A DNA stretch of 64,000 nt from an uncultured Ignavibacteria bacterium (GTDB taxonomy: Bacteria > Bacteroidota > Ignavibacteria > SZUA-365). The stretch spans positions 62,001 to 126,000 of the forward strand of contig CAJXVM010000002.1 in assembly GCA_913061095.1 (NCBI GenBank). The letters are read 5' to 3'. A program made the translations under genes and the position numbers. Each line of letters begins with the position of its first letter. Positions within the stretch are counted from its first letter, which is position 1. This document shows, piece by piece, positions 1 to 8,590 of this stretch. The notes below the pieces were generated by a model. It was not told where the DNA came from. It saw only the letters and a list, made by a program, of their open reading frames with translations, and did not search any database.

Positions 1-1
1 C

Positions 2-445
2 GCCTCCTATCGCTACGGGAAACCGGGGGTTGACCAGGTCGCCAATGAATGGATGGATTATTACACCGCCGGCATATCACTCGAATGGAACCTCTGGTCC
101 TGGGGAGGCGACGCCTCGAAGGTGCAGCAGCAGCGCTATGGATTGCAGAGGATTGAGGAAGAATACGCCCGGCGCAGGGACGCCGTGCGTGCATCCATCA
201 ACCGCATACGCAATGAAATGGACGTTCTCGACGACACCCGACGCATGCTGGACGATCAGATCCGGCAGGAACGCACCAAGCAGCGTCTGCTGCAGGCACG
301 CTTTCGTGAAGGCGTCGCAACCGCGACCGAAGTCGTGGATGCCGAAACCGCCCTGACCACAGCCCGTCTGCGTCGAGAGCAGGCCGACATCCAGTACGCC
401 ATGAAAATCACCGAACTCGCGGCCGCCATCGGCTGGAATGAATAA
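2..445 (+). CDS. TolC-family outer membrane efflux protein, C-terminal part
   Basis: The reading frame is open from base 2 and ends at TAA 443-445, so the N-terminus lies outside the window. The visible 147 residues contain a GISLEWNLWSWGG stretch followed by a long heptad-rich helix with many Arg, Gln and Glu residues, then VDAETALTTARLRREQADIQYAM. This is the second-repeat pattern of TolC/OEP proteins: a strand, then a long periplasmic helical hairpin. The family forms trimeric outer-membrane exit ducts for tripartite pumps. A membrane-fusion protein and ABC exporter genes follow at once, so it is most likely the exit duct of that pump. The family call is fairly sure from sequence; the substrate is unknown. 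Confidence 0.8.
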   Translation, partial: ASYRYGKPGVDQVANEWMDYYTAGISLEWNLWSWGGDASKVQQQRYGLQRIEEEYARRRDAVRASINRIRNEMDVLDDTRRMLDDQIRQERTKQRLLQARFREGVATATEVVDAETALTTARLRREQADIQYAMKITELAAAIGWNE

Positions 446-458
446 AGGAGAACTTCGC

Positions 459-1352
459 ATGACCGTGCGCAATCTCATCCTCATCCTGATCGTCCTCGCG
501 GCAGCGCGCTGCGGAGACGGCAACAGCAACCACATGGAATTCACCGGCATCATCGATGCAAACACCGTGCGCATCAGTGCGGAGACACCGGGACGCATTC
601 TTTCACTGCAAACCGACGAAGGCAGCGACGTCACGCGCGGCGACGTCCTTGCACGCCTGGAAACCGAGCGCATCGGGTACCAGCTCGAGCAGACAGACGC
701 ACAGAAAACCGAACTCGCGCATCAGATCGCATCCGCACGTTCGCGCATTGCAGCGGCGCGTGTGCAGCGCGACAATCTCGCCCGGCGCGTCGATCGCTTC
801 CGCGCATTGCGTGAGCAGGAAGCCGTCACCCGGCAGGCACTCGATGACCTCGAGGCGCAGCTCAGCGCTGCCGAGGCCGACATTGACGCCGCCGAATCCT
901 CCCTCGCCGCACTGCGAAGCAAGCAGAGCCAATTGAGTGCCGGTGAGAGCATCGTTCGCAAGCAGCTGCGCGACGCGGAGATCACCGCTCCTCTCGACGG
1001 CCGCGTGCTCGTCCGCTATGCCGACGAGGGCGAACTGCTCGGCACCGGATCACCCGTCTTCGAGATCGCCGACCTGACATCGCTCTGGACACGTATCTAC
1101 GTCGCCGAGGAACAGCTGCCGCATATCCGCCTCGGACAGGAGGTGCGCGTTGCCGTTGACGGTGTCGAGCAGACGCTCACCGGCCGGATTTCATGGATCT
1201 CCGAAACGGCGGAATTCACTCCGAAGACCATCCTCACCGAGGAAACACGCACATCGCTGGTGTACCCGGTGAAAGTGCAGGTCGGCAACAAAGACGGTGT
1301 GCTGAAAATCGGCATGCCCGTCACCGTCATCGTGGAGAGAACCGCAGCATGA
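459..1352 (+). CDS. HlyD-family membrane fusion protein of an ABC efflux pump
   Basis: Periplasmic adaptor linking the inner-membrane ABC exporter to the TolC-like duct. I chose ATG 459 over ATG 438 because AAAGGAG at 444-450 sits 8 bases upstream. The N-terminus is hydrophobic (NLILILIVLAAARC) and could be a lipoprotein signal, but Arg before the Cys is unusual for a lipobox. A first lipoyl half (about residues 30-75) is followed by a helical hairpin rich in Gln, Arg and Glu (about 80-165) and the second lipoyl half with TAPLDGRVLVRYADEGELL. A barrel domain (TSLWTRIYVAEEQL) follows. The layout and length match YbhG/YhiI-type adaptors. It overlaps the next gene through ATGA. Confidence 0.88.
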   Translation: MTVRNLILILIVLAAARCGDGNSNHMEFTGIIDANTVRISAETPGRILSLQTDEGSDVTRGDVLARLETERIGYQLEQTDAQKTELAHQIASARSRIAAARVQRDNLARRVDRFRALREQEAVTRQALDDLEAQLSAAEADIDAAESSLAALRSKQSQLSAGESIVRKQLRDAEITAPLDGRVLVRYADEGELLGTGSPVFEIADLTSLWTRIYVAEEQLPHIRLGQEVRVAVDGVEQTLTGRISWISETAEFTPKTILTEETRTSLVYPVKVQVGNKDGVLKIGMPVTVIVERTAA

Positions 1353-2281
1353 AACCACTCGTCTCGGTGGAGCATTTCTCGAAGTCCTACGGCGAGATCC
1401 GCGCGGTGCGGGACCTCAGCTTCAGCGTCCGGCGTGGCGAACTGTTCGGTCTGATCGGTCCTGACGGTGCCGGTAAAACCACGACGATGCGCACACTGGT
1501 CACTCTGCTGCGCCCGGATGAAGGCACGGTCACTGTCGACGGGATGGATGTTCGCAAACAGCTCAAGGCCATCCGCGCGATCACCGGATACATGCCGCAG
1601 CGATTTTCGCTCTACCCCGACCTCTCGGTGGAGCAGAACCTGCGATTTTTTGCGGAGCTCTTTTCCGTGCCGCGCAATGAGCTGACGGATCGCATGCAGC
1701 GTCTGTATCGATTCAGCCGTCTCGAAGAATTCTCCACGCGCCTCGCGGGACGACTGTCCGGAGGCATGAAGCAAAAGCTCGCACTCTCCTGCACGCTCAT
1801 CCACGATCCAGTCCTGCTCGTGCTCGATGAGCCGACGACCGGTGTGGATCCCGTCTCTCGCAGCGAGTTCTGGGAGATCCTCCGTGAACTGCGCGAGCAG
1901 GGTGTCACCATTGTCGTCTCCACCCCGTACATGGACGAGGCGATGAAATGCGATCGCATCGTGATCATGCACAGTGGCGTAGCCCTCGCCCACGGCACAC
2001 CCGGGGAGTTGATCAATTCGATGCGTCTCCCCATGTACGCGCTCGACGAGCGCGACCTCGTCATGAATTTCTCCCGCATCGAAGCCGCCAGCGGTGTCCG
2101 ATCTGTACAATCTTTTGGCGACAGTCTGCATATCACCACCGACGAGGACATCGATGAGGACCGGCTGTCAGCTGCCCTCGAACAGACGCTCGATCGGCCG
2201 GTGCGGCTCCGGCGCATCGCCCCCTCACTCGAGGATGTCTTCATTGCCCTGATTGAGCAAGGAACAGAACATGCAGAATGA
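1349..2281 (+). CDS. ABC transporter ATP-binding protein (first of a pair)
   Basis: ATPase subunit of an ABC-2 type exporter. The start ATG 1349 overlaps the stop of the adaptor gene (ATGA). Visible motifs are Walker A GPDGAGKTT (about residue 38), signature LSGGMKQKL, and Walker B LVLDEPTTGVDP. The switch (H-loop) position reads STPYMDEA, so the usual His is Pro. A C-terminal extension ends in ALEQTLDRPVRLRRIAPSLEDVF, as in drug exporters of this class. It resembles the N-terminal ATPase half of YbhF/RbbA, here a separate gene. Pairing with the next ATPase would give one consensus and one degenerate ATP site. The family is sure; the substrate is not known. Confidence 0.9.
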   Translation: MKPLVSVEHFSKSYGEIRAVRDLSFSVRRGELFGLIGPDGAGKTTTMRTLVTLLRPDEGTVTVDGMDVRKQLKAIRAITGYMPQRFSLYPDLSVEQNLRFFAELFSVPRNELTDRMQRLYRFSRLEEFSTRLAGRLSGGMKQKLALSCTLIHDPVLLVLDEPTTGVDPVSRSEFWEILRELREQGVTIVVSTPYMDEAMKCDRIVIMHSGVALAHGTPGELINSMRLPMYALDERDLVMNFSRIEAASGVRSVQSFGDSLHITTDEDIDEDRLSAALEQTLDRPVRLRRIAPSLEDVFIALIEQGTEHAE

Positions 2282-3065
2282 CTTCGCACACGAAGTCGCG
2301 AATCAGCGACAGACCGATCCTGATCTGGCCGTCTCCGCACGGGAACTGACGAAGCGCTTCGGCAGATTCACGGCGGTGGACGGCATTTCATTCGATGTGC
2401 GTCGCGGAGAGATTTTCGGTTTTCTCGGCGCCAACGGCGCGGGAAAGACGACCGCCATCCGCATGTTCTGCGGCCTGCTCCCACCCACGGCGGGCGAGGC
2501 ACAGGTGGCGGGATATGACGTCCGAACGCAGCCGCGGATGATCAAGCAGACGATCGGATACATGAGCCAGAAATTCTCGCTTTACGAGGATCTCACCGTT
2601 GCGCAGAACATCGAATTCTACGGCGGGATCTATGGACTGACGCGTCCACAGATCGAGCATAAAACCGGATTGCTGCTCGACGAACTCAACCTGCGCGACC
2701 GCCGCGATACTCTGACGCAGTCCCTGCCCCTGGGTTGGAAGCAGCGCCTCGCGCTCAGCGTATCCCTTCTTCACGATCCGTCCATCATCTTCCTCGACGA
2801 ACCGACCGGCGGCGTCGATCCCATTTCCCGCCGCAATTTCTGGCGCATCATCTATGAAATCGCCGACAGCGGAAAGACCGTGTTTGTCACTACCCATTAC
2901 ATGGACGAGGCGGAATACTGCGGTCGGCTGTCCATCATGTACCAGGGGCGTATCATCGAGATCGGAACGCCAGGTGGTTTGAAAGAGAAATACGGGCTCG
3001 ACACGATGCAGGATATTTTCGTGCATCTCGTCGGAGGTGATACACGAAAGGAGGCGAAACAATGA
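2271..3065 (+). CDS. ABC transporter ATP-binding protein (second of a pair)
   Basis: Second ATPase of the exporter, corresponding to the C-terminal half of YbhF/RbbA-type fused ATPases. I chose ATG 2271 rather than TTG 2253 because AAGGAA at about 2259-2264 gives good spacing. The gene overlaps its neighbour by 11 bases. Motifs are Walker A GANGAGKTT, Walker B IFLDEPTGGVDP and switch TTHYMDEAEYC, with the His intact. The signature reads SLPLGWKQRL instead of LSGGQ, a degenerate form known from this subfamily. With the first ATPase it would form an asymmetric heterodimer. It overlaps the following permease gene through ATGA. Confidence 0.9.
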   Translation: MQNDFAHEVANQRQTDPDLAVSARELTKRFGRFTAVDGISFDVRRGEIFGFLGANGAGKTTAIRMFCGLLPPTAGEAQVAGYDVRTQPRMIKQTIGYMSQKFSLYEDLTVAQNIEFYGGIYGLTRPQIEHKTGLLLDELNLRDRRDTLTQSLPLGWKQRLALSVSLLHDPSIIFLDEPTGGVDPISRRNFWRIIYEIADSGKTVFVTTHYMDEAEYCGRLSIMYQGRIIEIGTPGGLKEKYGLDTMQDIFVHLVGGDTRKEAKQ

Positions 3066-4165
3066 GACGGCGCCTGATGGCCATCATTCGCAAGGAATTC
3101 ATTCACATTTTCAGGGACTGGCGCACCCTGCTGATCATCATCCTCATGCCCATCCTGATGATCGTGCTCTACGGCTACGCCATTACACTGGACATGCGGA
3201 ATATCGTTTTCGGCGTGATCGACGATGCCCGCACGCCCGATAGCCGCGCACTGGTGGATGCATTCGCGGAAAACGGCTTCTTTCGAACCCTGCCGCGCGA
3301 CGTGCGCAGAAATGAAATGGAGTCGCTGTTCATGCGGCGTGACGTTCACATGGTGCTCGTGATTCCCGAAGATTTTTCCGCGGATCTCACGCAGAACCGC
3401 AGCGCCGTCGTGCAGCTGATCATCGATGCCAGTGACAGCAACGTCGGCACCTTCGTGGGCAATTACGCTGAACAGGTCCTCGGTATCTACAATCAGCGAA
3501 TGAACCATGCGGTTCCCGCCCTCTTCGAGATCGCACCGCGCATCTTTTACAATCCCGACATGAACAGCACGAACTTCTTTGTGCCCGGACTCGTGGCGCT
3601 CATTCTCATGCTGATATCCGCACTGCTGACATCCATCGCCATTACGCGCGAGAAGGAAACCGGCACGATGGAGCAGATACTCGTCTCCCCTGTCCATGCG
3701 CGGGAGATCGTTCTCGGCAAAGTGCTTCCCTACGTCCTTCTCGGTCTCGTAAACGCAGCGCTGATTCTGCTCAGTGCGTGGATCCTCTTTGATGTTCCGG
3801 TGCGCGGCAGTCTCGCACTGCTCGGACTGCTCTCGCTGGTGTATGTCTTCGTCGCGTTGAGTTTCGGACTGATGATTTCCACCGTCGCCCGCACCCAGCT
3901 TATCGCCATGTTCGGCACGCTGATGGCGACCATCCTTCCGACCATTATGCTGAGCGGCTTCATCTTCCCGATCGCGAGCATGCCCGAATTGCTGCGCTGG
4001 ATCGCGAACGTTCTTCCGGCGACATATTTCCTGATCATCATCCGCGCCATCATGCTCAAGGGCGTCGGCAGCGCCGAGCTCTGGCCGCAGGCACTTATTC
4101 TCAGCGGTATCGGTACGCTGCTTCTCACCGCCGCCACGCGTCGGTTCCGCATGCGTCTCGAATAA
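3062..4165 (+). CDS. ABC-2 type exporter permease (YbhS-like)
   Basis: Inner-membrane permease of the efflux pump. A good ribosome binding site (AAAGGAGG) precedes ATG 3062. The N-terminus has the conserved IIRKEFIHIFRDWRTLLIIILMP lead-in, with one transmembrane helix near residues 20-40. A large periplasmic domain (about 45-170) follows, then at least five helices from about residue 175 with the ABC-2 signature ITREKETGTMEQILVSP. A late SGFIFPIASMPELLRWI loop is typical of the family. At 367 residues it has the family's usual length. It is one half of a permease pair with the next gene. Confidence 0.9.
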   Translation: MRRRLMAIIRKEFIHIFRDWRTLLIIILMPILMIVLYGYAITLDMRNIVFGVIDDARTPDSRALVDAFAENGFFRTLPRDVRRNEMESLFMRRDVHMVLVIPEDFSADLTQNRSAVVQLIIDASDSNVGTFVGNYAEQVLGIYNQRMNHAVPALFEIAPRIFYNPDMNSTNFFVPGLVALILMLISALLTSIAITREKETGTMEQILVSPVHAREIVLGKVLPYVLLGLVNAALILLSAWILFDVPVRGSLALLGLLSLVYVFVALSFGLMISTVARTQLIAMFGTLMATILPTIMLSGFIFPIASMPELLRWIANVLPATYFLIIIRAIMLKGVGSAELWPQALILSGIGTLLLTAATRRFRMRLE

Positions 4166-4198
4166 CTCCCGAATCCGTCACTGATACGCAGTACTGAC

Positions 4199-5323
4199 AT
4201 GCAGCGCATCCTCTATCTCGTTCAGAAGGAATTCCGGCAGATCTTCCGCGACCGCTCCATGATCGCGGCACTGTTCTTCGTGCCGTTCATTCAGCTGGTC
4301 ATCCTTGGAAACGCGATCACCACGGATGTGACGAACCTCGATCTGATCGTTACCGATCTCGACCGCACTCCCATGAGCAGGACCTTCATCGAACGCTTCA
4401 CGACGACGGAGTATTTCAATCTCGTCGAGGTGGAGGAGGATTACCAGGCACTGCGTGGCCATCTCGACAACGGACGCGCAAAACTCGCGATTGTCATCCC
4501 GAAGCATTTTCAGCGTGACATCGTCACCGGTCGGCATCCCGACGTGCAGGCACTCGTCGACGGTATTGACGGAAACAGTGCCGGCGTGGCACTGGGTTAC
4601 ATGGCACGCATCGCCGAACAGCATCAGGCGCAGATCATCCGCATGGATCCGATGCTCGGGCGTCCCCTGCGCGAAGCACGGATCGTCCACGCCGAACCGC
4701 GCTACTGGTTCAATCCCGAACTGGAGAGTGAAGTCTATATCATCCCCGGCATCGTGGCGCTGATTCTGCTGATCATCACCGTCTTTCTGACGAGCATGGG
4801 CATCGTACGTGAGAAGGAAATCGGCACGCTTGAACAGCTACTGGTCACCCCCATTCGCTCCATGCAGCTCATTCTCGGGAAAGTCATTCCCTTCAGTATT
4901 CTGGGCTTTGTTGAAATCGTCGTGGCGATGGGATTCATCTACGTCATCTTCGGCATCGGTGTGGAAGGCAGTCTCTGGCTGCTCTTCGGGGAATCAGCAA
5001 TATTCATCCTCACGACACTGGGTGTCGGCATATTCATCTCGACCATCTCGGAGACCCAACAGCAGGCGCTGTTCGTCGGCTGGTTCTTTATGATCTTCGC
5101 CATTCTGCTGTCGGGCTTCTTCATCCCCATTGCCAACATGCCGGATGTCATCCAGTACCTCACCTACTTCAATCCCCTTCGCTATTTCATGGTCATCCTC
5201 CGGGAAATTTACCTCAAGGGCACACCGCTGCATTACCTGCTCCCGGAAACCCTCGCCATGGCGGGATTCGGTGTCGCCGTATTTTCCGCGGCAGTGATGC
5301 GGTACCGGAGAATAATCAAGTAA
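4199..5323 (+). CDS. ABC-2 type exporter permease (YbhR-like)
   Basis: Second permease of the pump, 374 residues, paralogous to the preceding gene. It starts with LVQKEFRQIFRDRSMIAALFFVP and a first helix, then a periplasmic domain and a five-helix block with GIVREKEIGTLEQLLVTP and SGFFIPIANMPDVIQYLTYFNP. It lies 33 bases after the first permease and is the last gene of the run, so the operon reads tolC-like, adaptor, ATPase, ATPase, permease, permease. The family is clear. Related E. coli systems (YbhGFSR) have been linked to drug tolerance, but that says little about the substrate here. Confidence 0.9.
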   Translation: MQRILYLVQKEFRQIFRDRSMIAALFFVPFIQLVILGNAITTDVTNLDLIVTDLDRTPMSRTFIERFTTTEYFNLVEVEEDYQALRGHLDNGRAKLAIVIPKHFQRDIVTGRHPDVQALVDGIDGNSAGVALGYMARIAEQHQAQIIRMDPMLGRPLREARIVHAEPRYWFNPELESEVYIIPGIVALILLIITVFLTSMGIVREKEIGTLEQLLVTPIRSMQLILGKVIPFSILGFVEIVVAMGFIYVIFGIGVEGSLWLLFGESAIFILTTLGVGIFISTISETQQQALFVGWFFMIFAILLSGFFIPIANMPDVIQYLTYFNPLRYFMVILREIYLKGTPLHYLLPETLAMAGFGVAVFSAAVMRYRRIIK

Positions 5324-5331
5324 TCAAGGGA

Positions 5332-5382
5332 TAAAAAAAGTTCAGCCCTTTTCGGGGGTGGAAGGTACCTCAAAGGGCTGAA
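5332..5382 (-). terminator. Rho-independent terminator of the leftward gene
   Basis: A perfect 11-bp inverted repeat (TTCAGCCCTTT at 5341-5351 with AAAGGGCTGAA at 5372-5382) encloses a 20-base loop. Read on the minus strand, the stem is followed directly by CTTTTTTT (5340 down to 5333), the form of an intrinsic terminator. It would end transcripts of the glycosidase-like gene that stops at 5509. A second 7-bp hairpin (5439-5445 with 5449-5455) lies between gene and terminator. The rest of 5324-5508 holds nothing else I recognise. Confidence 0.6.
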
Positions 5383-5508
5383 GGAGGATATTATGCACCT
5401 CTGTCTTACGCCGGGGATGCGGTGAGGTTGCACGCGAAACCCTGAAAATCAGGGTCACAAATTGAGTACCACGCCGGTGGAACCGTGTGACGCGCGGATA
5501 TGAGCTTT

Positions 5509-7767
5509 TCAGCGCTGCAATTCCAGCAGCGCGGCGCAACCCGGCGCGAGCACGAACAGGCAGTCGCCTGTGGCGGCAGCGTAGCCAGCATCCATTCCCA
5601 CCGGGAACAGCGCCCGCACATCCTTCCAGGGCTCTTTCATCCGCAGGTACACCGCCCGTGAGCCGTGCGGATCAACCCGGTCGTTGACGACAACGAGATA
5701 CCGGCGACCGGGATGTGCCGGATCGCGGTATTCCCCGATCTCGAGAAACGTGCGTTTAACAGGATCGGTCTGCCCGACCGTGCCGGGTGGCCAGGTGAAG
5801 ATTTTCTCAAGCGGACTACCTTCCACTGCCAGACGTGCCATACCGGCCCGTTTCCATCGCGGGCCCTTTCCTCCACCTGCTGCGGGAAAATGCCGGTGCG
5901 CATTATAGCCGTCCACCCAGCGCATCCCGTGCAGCAGCTCAGCCATCGGTTTCAGGTGATCGCGGATCAGCACGCGCGTGGAATCCCATTTATTTTCGCC
6001 ATTCGTATCCTGGCGTCGCGGCTCATGCGTGTGCGGATCGAGGAATCCGATTCCGCCCATGTCGAAGTAATACGGGGATTGGTCATCGCGCACGACGGGC
6101 ACGGGAGCGAGCGCGGGCCAGGAATTCATCATGTAATACGTCAATCCCTCCGCACCGTAGCAGAACACCTGGTTTGAGAGCATCCGCAGTTCCGCCGCGG
6201 TGGGCTCCGCAAGCCAGCCGGTATCGCCCATCGCCGAGGTCGGAGATCCGCTGCGCAGCAGCCAGCCATGATTCTGAACGGCCGCCAGCCATCCCGCCGC
6301 CGAGTCGCGCCGCGCCAGCGCGAACATGCGGTACCAGTCGGAATGATTGCGCGCGTTGATCCAGGTGTGCATCCCTCCTTTCTCCCATGGATGCGGGAAA
6401 TACAGGCTGTCATAATAGGCGGGATCGCCGGGACGCACCTTGAAATTCGCCTCGATCGGATAGGAGTATACGCCGGACACCACGCCGCGCAGTTCGGCGC
6501 CATACCGATGGATCATTTCGTTGTATTCAGTCGACAGTGCAGCCCCGAAAATGAACGGGCGCACCGGAACACGCGCGCTGCCAGCGGCATCTTCGAGCAT
6601 GCGTGCAATCAGCTGTCCGGCGGGATAGGTGCCCTGGCGGGGACTGGCCTCCCTGAGTTCGAGGTAACGCAGGACGGGATATTCCGCCAGTGAATCCGCG
6701 CCCAGCAGGTGGATACGGCGCCCGAGCTGCGAACGGATGTCTGCATGCGCCGGTGCGGCGTCGGGATGACCGGGATTGAAGAGTGCAAATCCGACCTCGT
6801 CACTCAGTATGACGGCATCGACAAGCAGGTTGACAGCACCGTGATACTGCATGCTCAGCTCCACAGGCGCGCCGCCGCGCGTATGAGCGTTCCATCCGCG
6901 TCCGGGAGCCACTTCGTCACGGCGATTTACGGCGGGGGCATTTTCCGCACCATCGGTGAGGAGCACACGTCCGAGCACGATTTCCCAGGGCGGAGCATGC
7001 GATTCCGCAGCCGCGCGCAGATCAGAGCGCAGAAGCGGAAAGGACAGTGTGTCGCCGTCGGCGGAGAGTGTCAGGGACAGCACCGTGTCTTCTCCCGGCG
7101 CGAGATCTTCAGCCTCGGCACTGCATCGCAGGGAAACGACATAGAAACCCGCCTTGGGATCCGCCCCATCGATTGCGCGAAATGGCTCCCGCCCGCGCCG
7201 AAATCCGCGCACGACCGCACCACGGTCCCTGCCGGGCATGAAAAACATGGCGTTGAGAGAGTCATGCGACTGCAGCGCGTCCATGTCGCGTCGGGTGCGT
7301 CCGTCGCGGAATACCGACGCCAGCACCGCTGTCCCGCCGCTGCGCTCTTCGAATTGCCAGGGGGATTCAGGCTGATACACGCGGCGCTCACTTCGCGAGA
7401 GATCGATCAGCCACGGATCGCCGAGACCGAGCGAAAGCCCCCGCATCGCCGCCGCGCGCTCCAGCCGCAATGCAACGTTCGTGGAATCATCCGTCACATT
7501 CTGCGGCATGACGGTGATCTGCACCATGGTCGCACCGAGCTCCAGCGCCTGCTGCCAGCGGTTCGATGGCATGACATCGTCGCGTTCGCTGCCTGCCGCG
7601 CCGGTATCGGCGATCCAGCTCGGCCAGCGGTCATTCGGCACCGGGAAATCATTGTCGCCGGTCACCGTGTACAGTCCGATTTCGAAACGATCAGGGGGAG
7701 GAAGGTGCTGCGCGGTCCCGCGCGCGGCAAGCAGAACAAAAAGCAGGAAGAGAAGGATTGTTTTCAT
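5509..7767 (-). CDS. Secreted glycoside-hydrolase-like protein of unknown specificity
   Basis: A 752-residue secreted protein. The open frame runs far upstream, but the start at 7767 gives a clean signal peptide (MKTILLFLLFVLLAARGTAQ), so I use it. After the signal come an N-terminal segment with GLYTVTGDNDFPVPNDRWPSW, a beta-rich region, and a region rich in aromatic and acidic residues (TWINARNHSDWYRMFALARR, YGAEGLTYYMMNSWP). The C-terminal part (KRTFLEIGEYRD, RYLVVVNDRV, LFVLAPGCAALLEL) reads like the small beta-sandwich that often follows a TIM-barrel glycosidase. I see no sorting domain and cannot assign a CAZy family or catalytic pair by eye. The terminator at 5332-5382 lies downstream. 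The glycosidase idea is inference. Confidence 0.6.
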   Translation of the reverse strand: MKTILLFLLFVLLAARGTAQHLPPPDRFEIGLYTVTGDNDFPVPNDRWPSWIADTGAAGSERDDVMPSNRWQQALELGATMVQITVMPQNVTDDSTNVALRLERAAAMRGLSLGLGDPWLIDLSRSERRVYQPESPWQFEERSGGTAVLASVFRDGRTRRDMDALQSHDSLNAMFFMPGRDRGAVVRGFRRGREPFRAIDGADPKAGFYVVSLRCSAEAEDLAPGEDTVLSLTLSADGDTLSFPLLRSDLRAAAESHAPPWEIVLGRVLLTDGAENAPAVNRRDEVAPGRGWNAHTRGGAPVELSMQYHGAVNLLVDAVILSDEVGFALFNPGHPDAAPAHADIRSQLGRRIHLLGADSLAEYPVLRYLELREASPRQGTYPAGQLIARMLEDAAGSARVPVRPFIFGAALSTEYNEMIHRYGAELRGVVSGVYSYPIEANFKVRPGDPAYYDSLYFPHPWEKGGMHTWINARNHSDWYRMFALARRDSAAGWLAAVQNHGWLLRSGSPTSAMGDTGWLAEPTAAELRMLSNQVFCYGAEGLTYYMMNSWPALAPVPVVRDDQSPYYFDMGGIGFLDPHTHEPRRQDTNGENKWDSTRVLIRDHLKPMAELLHGMRWVDGYNAHRHFPAAGGGKGPRWKRAGMARLAVEGSPLEKIFTWPPGTVGQTDPVKRTFLEIGEYRDPAHPGRRYLVVVNDRVDPHGSRAVYLRMKEPWKDVRALFPVGMDAGYAAATGDCLFVLAPGCAALLELQR

Positions 7768-7906
7768 CCGTGAATCCGTGGTGTTGAACGTCAGCACGGG
7801 AAAAATACCCGCGGACGACATGCGCGGCAAGACGCGGCGGCATGGACGGGAACGCGACCCACTCGCGGGATGTTCGTGAACTATACGCACTTTGCACGCA
7901 ACTGGA

Positions 7907-8551
7907 ATGGGACGCCAACACATTACACGCACCGTGGAACTGCTGCTTCTGTATGCACTCCTCCCCGTTCTGCTGACGCTCATTCGCGACACCGCAGGAG
8001 ATCTGATCATTCCCATCCTCCTGCTCGTCGGAGCTGTCATGCTCATCATGCTGTTCCGTTCACCTGAATTCGACCGGGACCGGCTCTGGAAGCGCCGTCC
8101 GGACAGGCATGCGCTCGGACGTATTTTCCTTCGCTGGCTGGGAGGGGGTCTCGTCTTGACCCTGGCAGTTTTCGTGTTTACGCCGGAGAATCTCTTCCGC
8201 TTCCCGCGGGAACGGCTGGATATGTGGATTGTCGTCATGCTCGCGTATCCCCTCCTGTCAGTGTATCCCCAGGAGATCATCTTCCGCGCATACTTTTTCC
8301 ACCGCTACCGCGGATTGTTTCCGACCAGGACGACGATGATTCTCGCCAGCGGGGCCGGCTTTGCTCTGGGGCATCTTCTCTTTCTCAACTGGATTGCCCT
8401 GCTCCTCTCGTTCGCCGGCGGGCTGCTCTTCGCCTATACGTACACCCGGACGGATTCGATCCCGGCGGTCGCACTTGAGCATGGACTGTGGGGAAACACC
8501 ATCTTTACAATCGGACTCGGATTGTATTTCTACGGCGGAGCGATCAACTGA
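7907..8551 (+). CDS. CPBP family intramembrane metalloprotease
   Basis: A 214-residue polytopic membrane protein of the CAAX-protease/bacteriocin-processing (ABI) family. I took ATG 7907 rather than TTG 7892. Three family motifs are visible: QEIIFRAYFFHR near residue 120 (usually EExxxR, here with Gln first), FALGHLLF near 150, and EHGLWGNTIF near 190, giving the His/Glu/Asn set expected to bind metal. Hydrophobic helices fill most of the rest (LLLLYALLPVLLTL, PILLLVGAVMLIMLF). It is divergent from the secreted glycosidase-like gene and converges on the GNAT-nitrilase gene. The substrate is unknown. Confidence 0.82.
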   Translation: MGRQHITRTVELLLLYALLPVLLTLIRDTAGDLIIPILLLVGAVMLIMLFRSPEFDRDRLWKRRPDRHALGRIFLRWLGGGLVLTLAVFVFTPENLFRFPRERLDMWIVVMLAYPLLSVYPQEIIFRAYFFHRYRGLFPTRTTMILASGAGFALGHLLFLNWIALLLSFAGGLLFAYTYTRTDSIPAVALEHGLWGNTIFTIGLGLYFYGGAIN

Positions 8552-8590
8552 GCAGACAGTGTCCGCACCGGTGCAGTACCACCTCCGGCA

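Noticed and set aside
5385-5425. Leader peptide of ten codons after a strong AAGGAGG (ATG 5393)
   Set aside because: No rightward gene follows that it could control, and the hairpin is better explained as a minus-strand terminator with its T run.
7768-8280. N-terminal extension of the leftward 752-residue frame
   Set aside because: The frame stays open to 8280, but the added part overlaps the CPBP gene, is Arg/Ser-rich and lacks any motif. The signal peptide at 7767 marks the real start.
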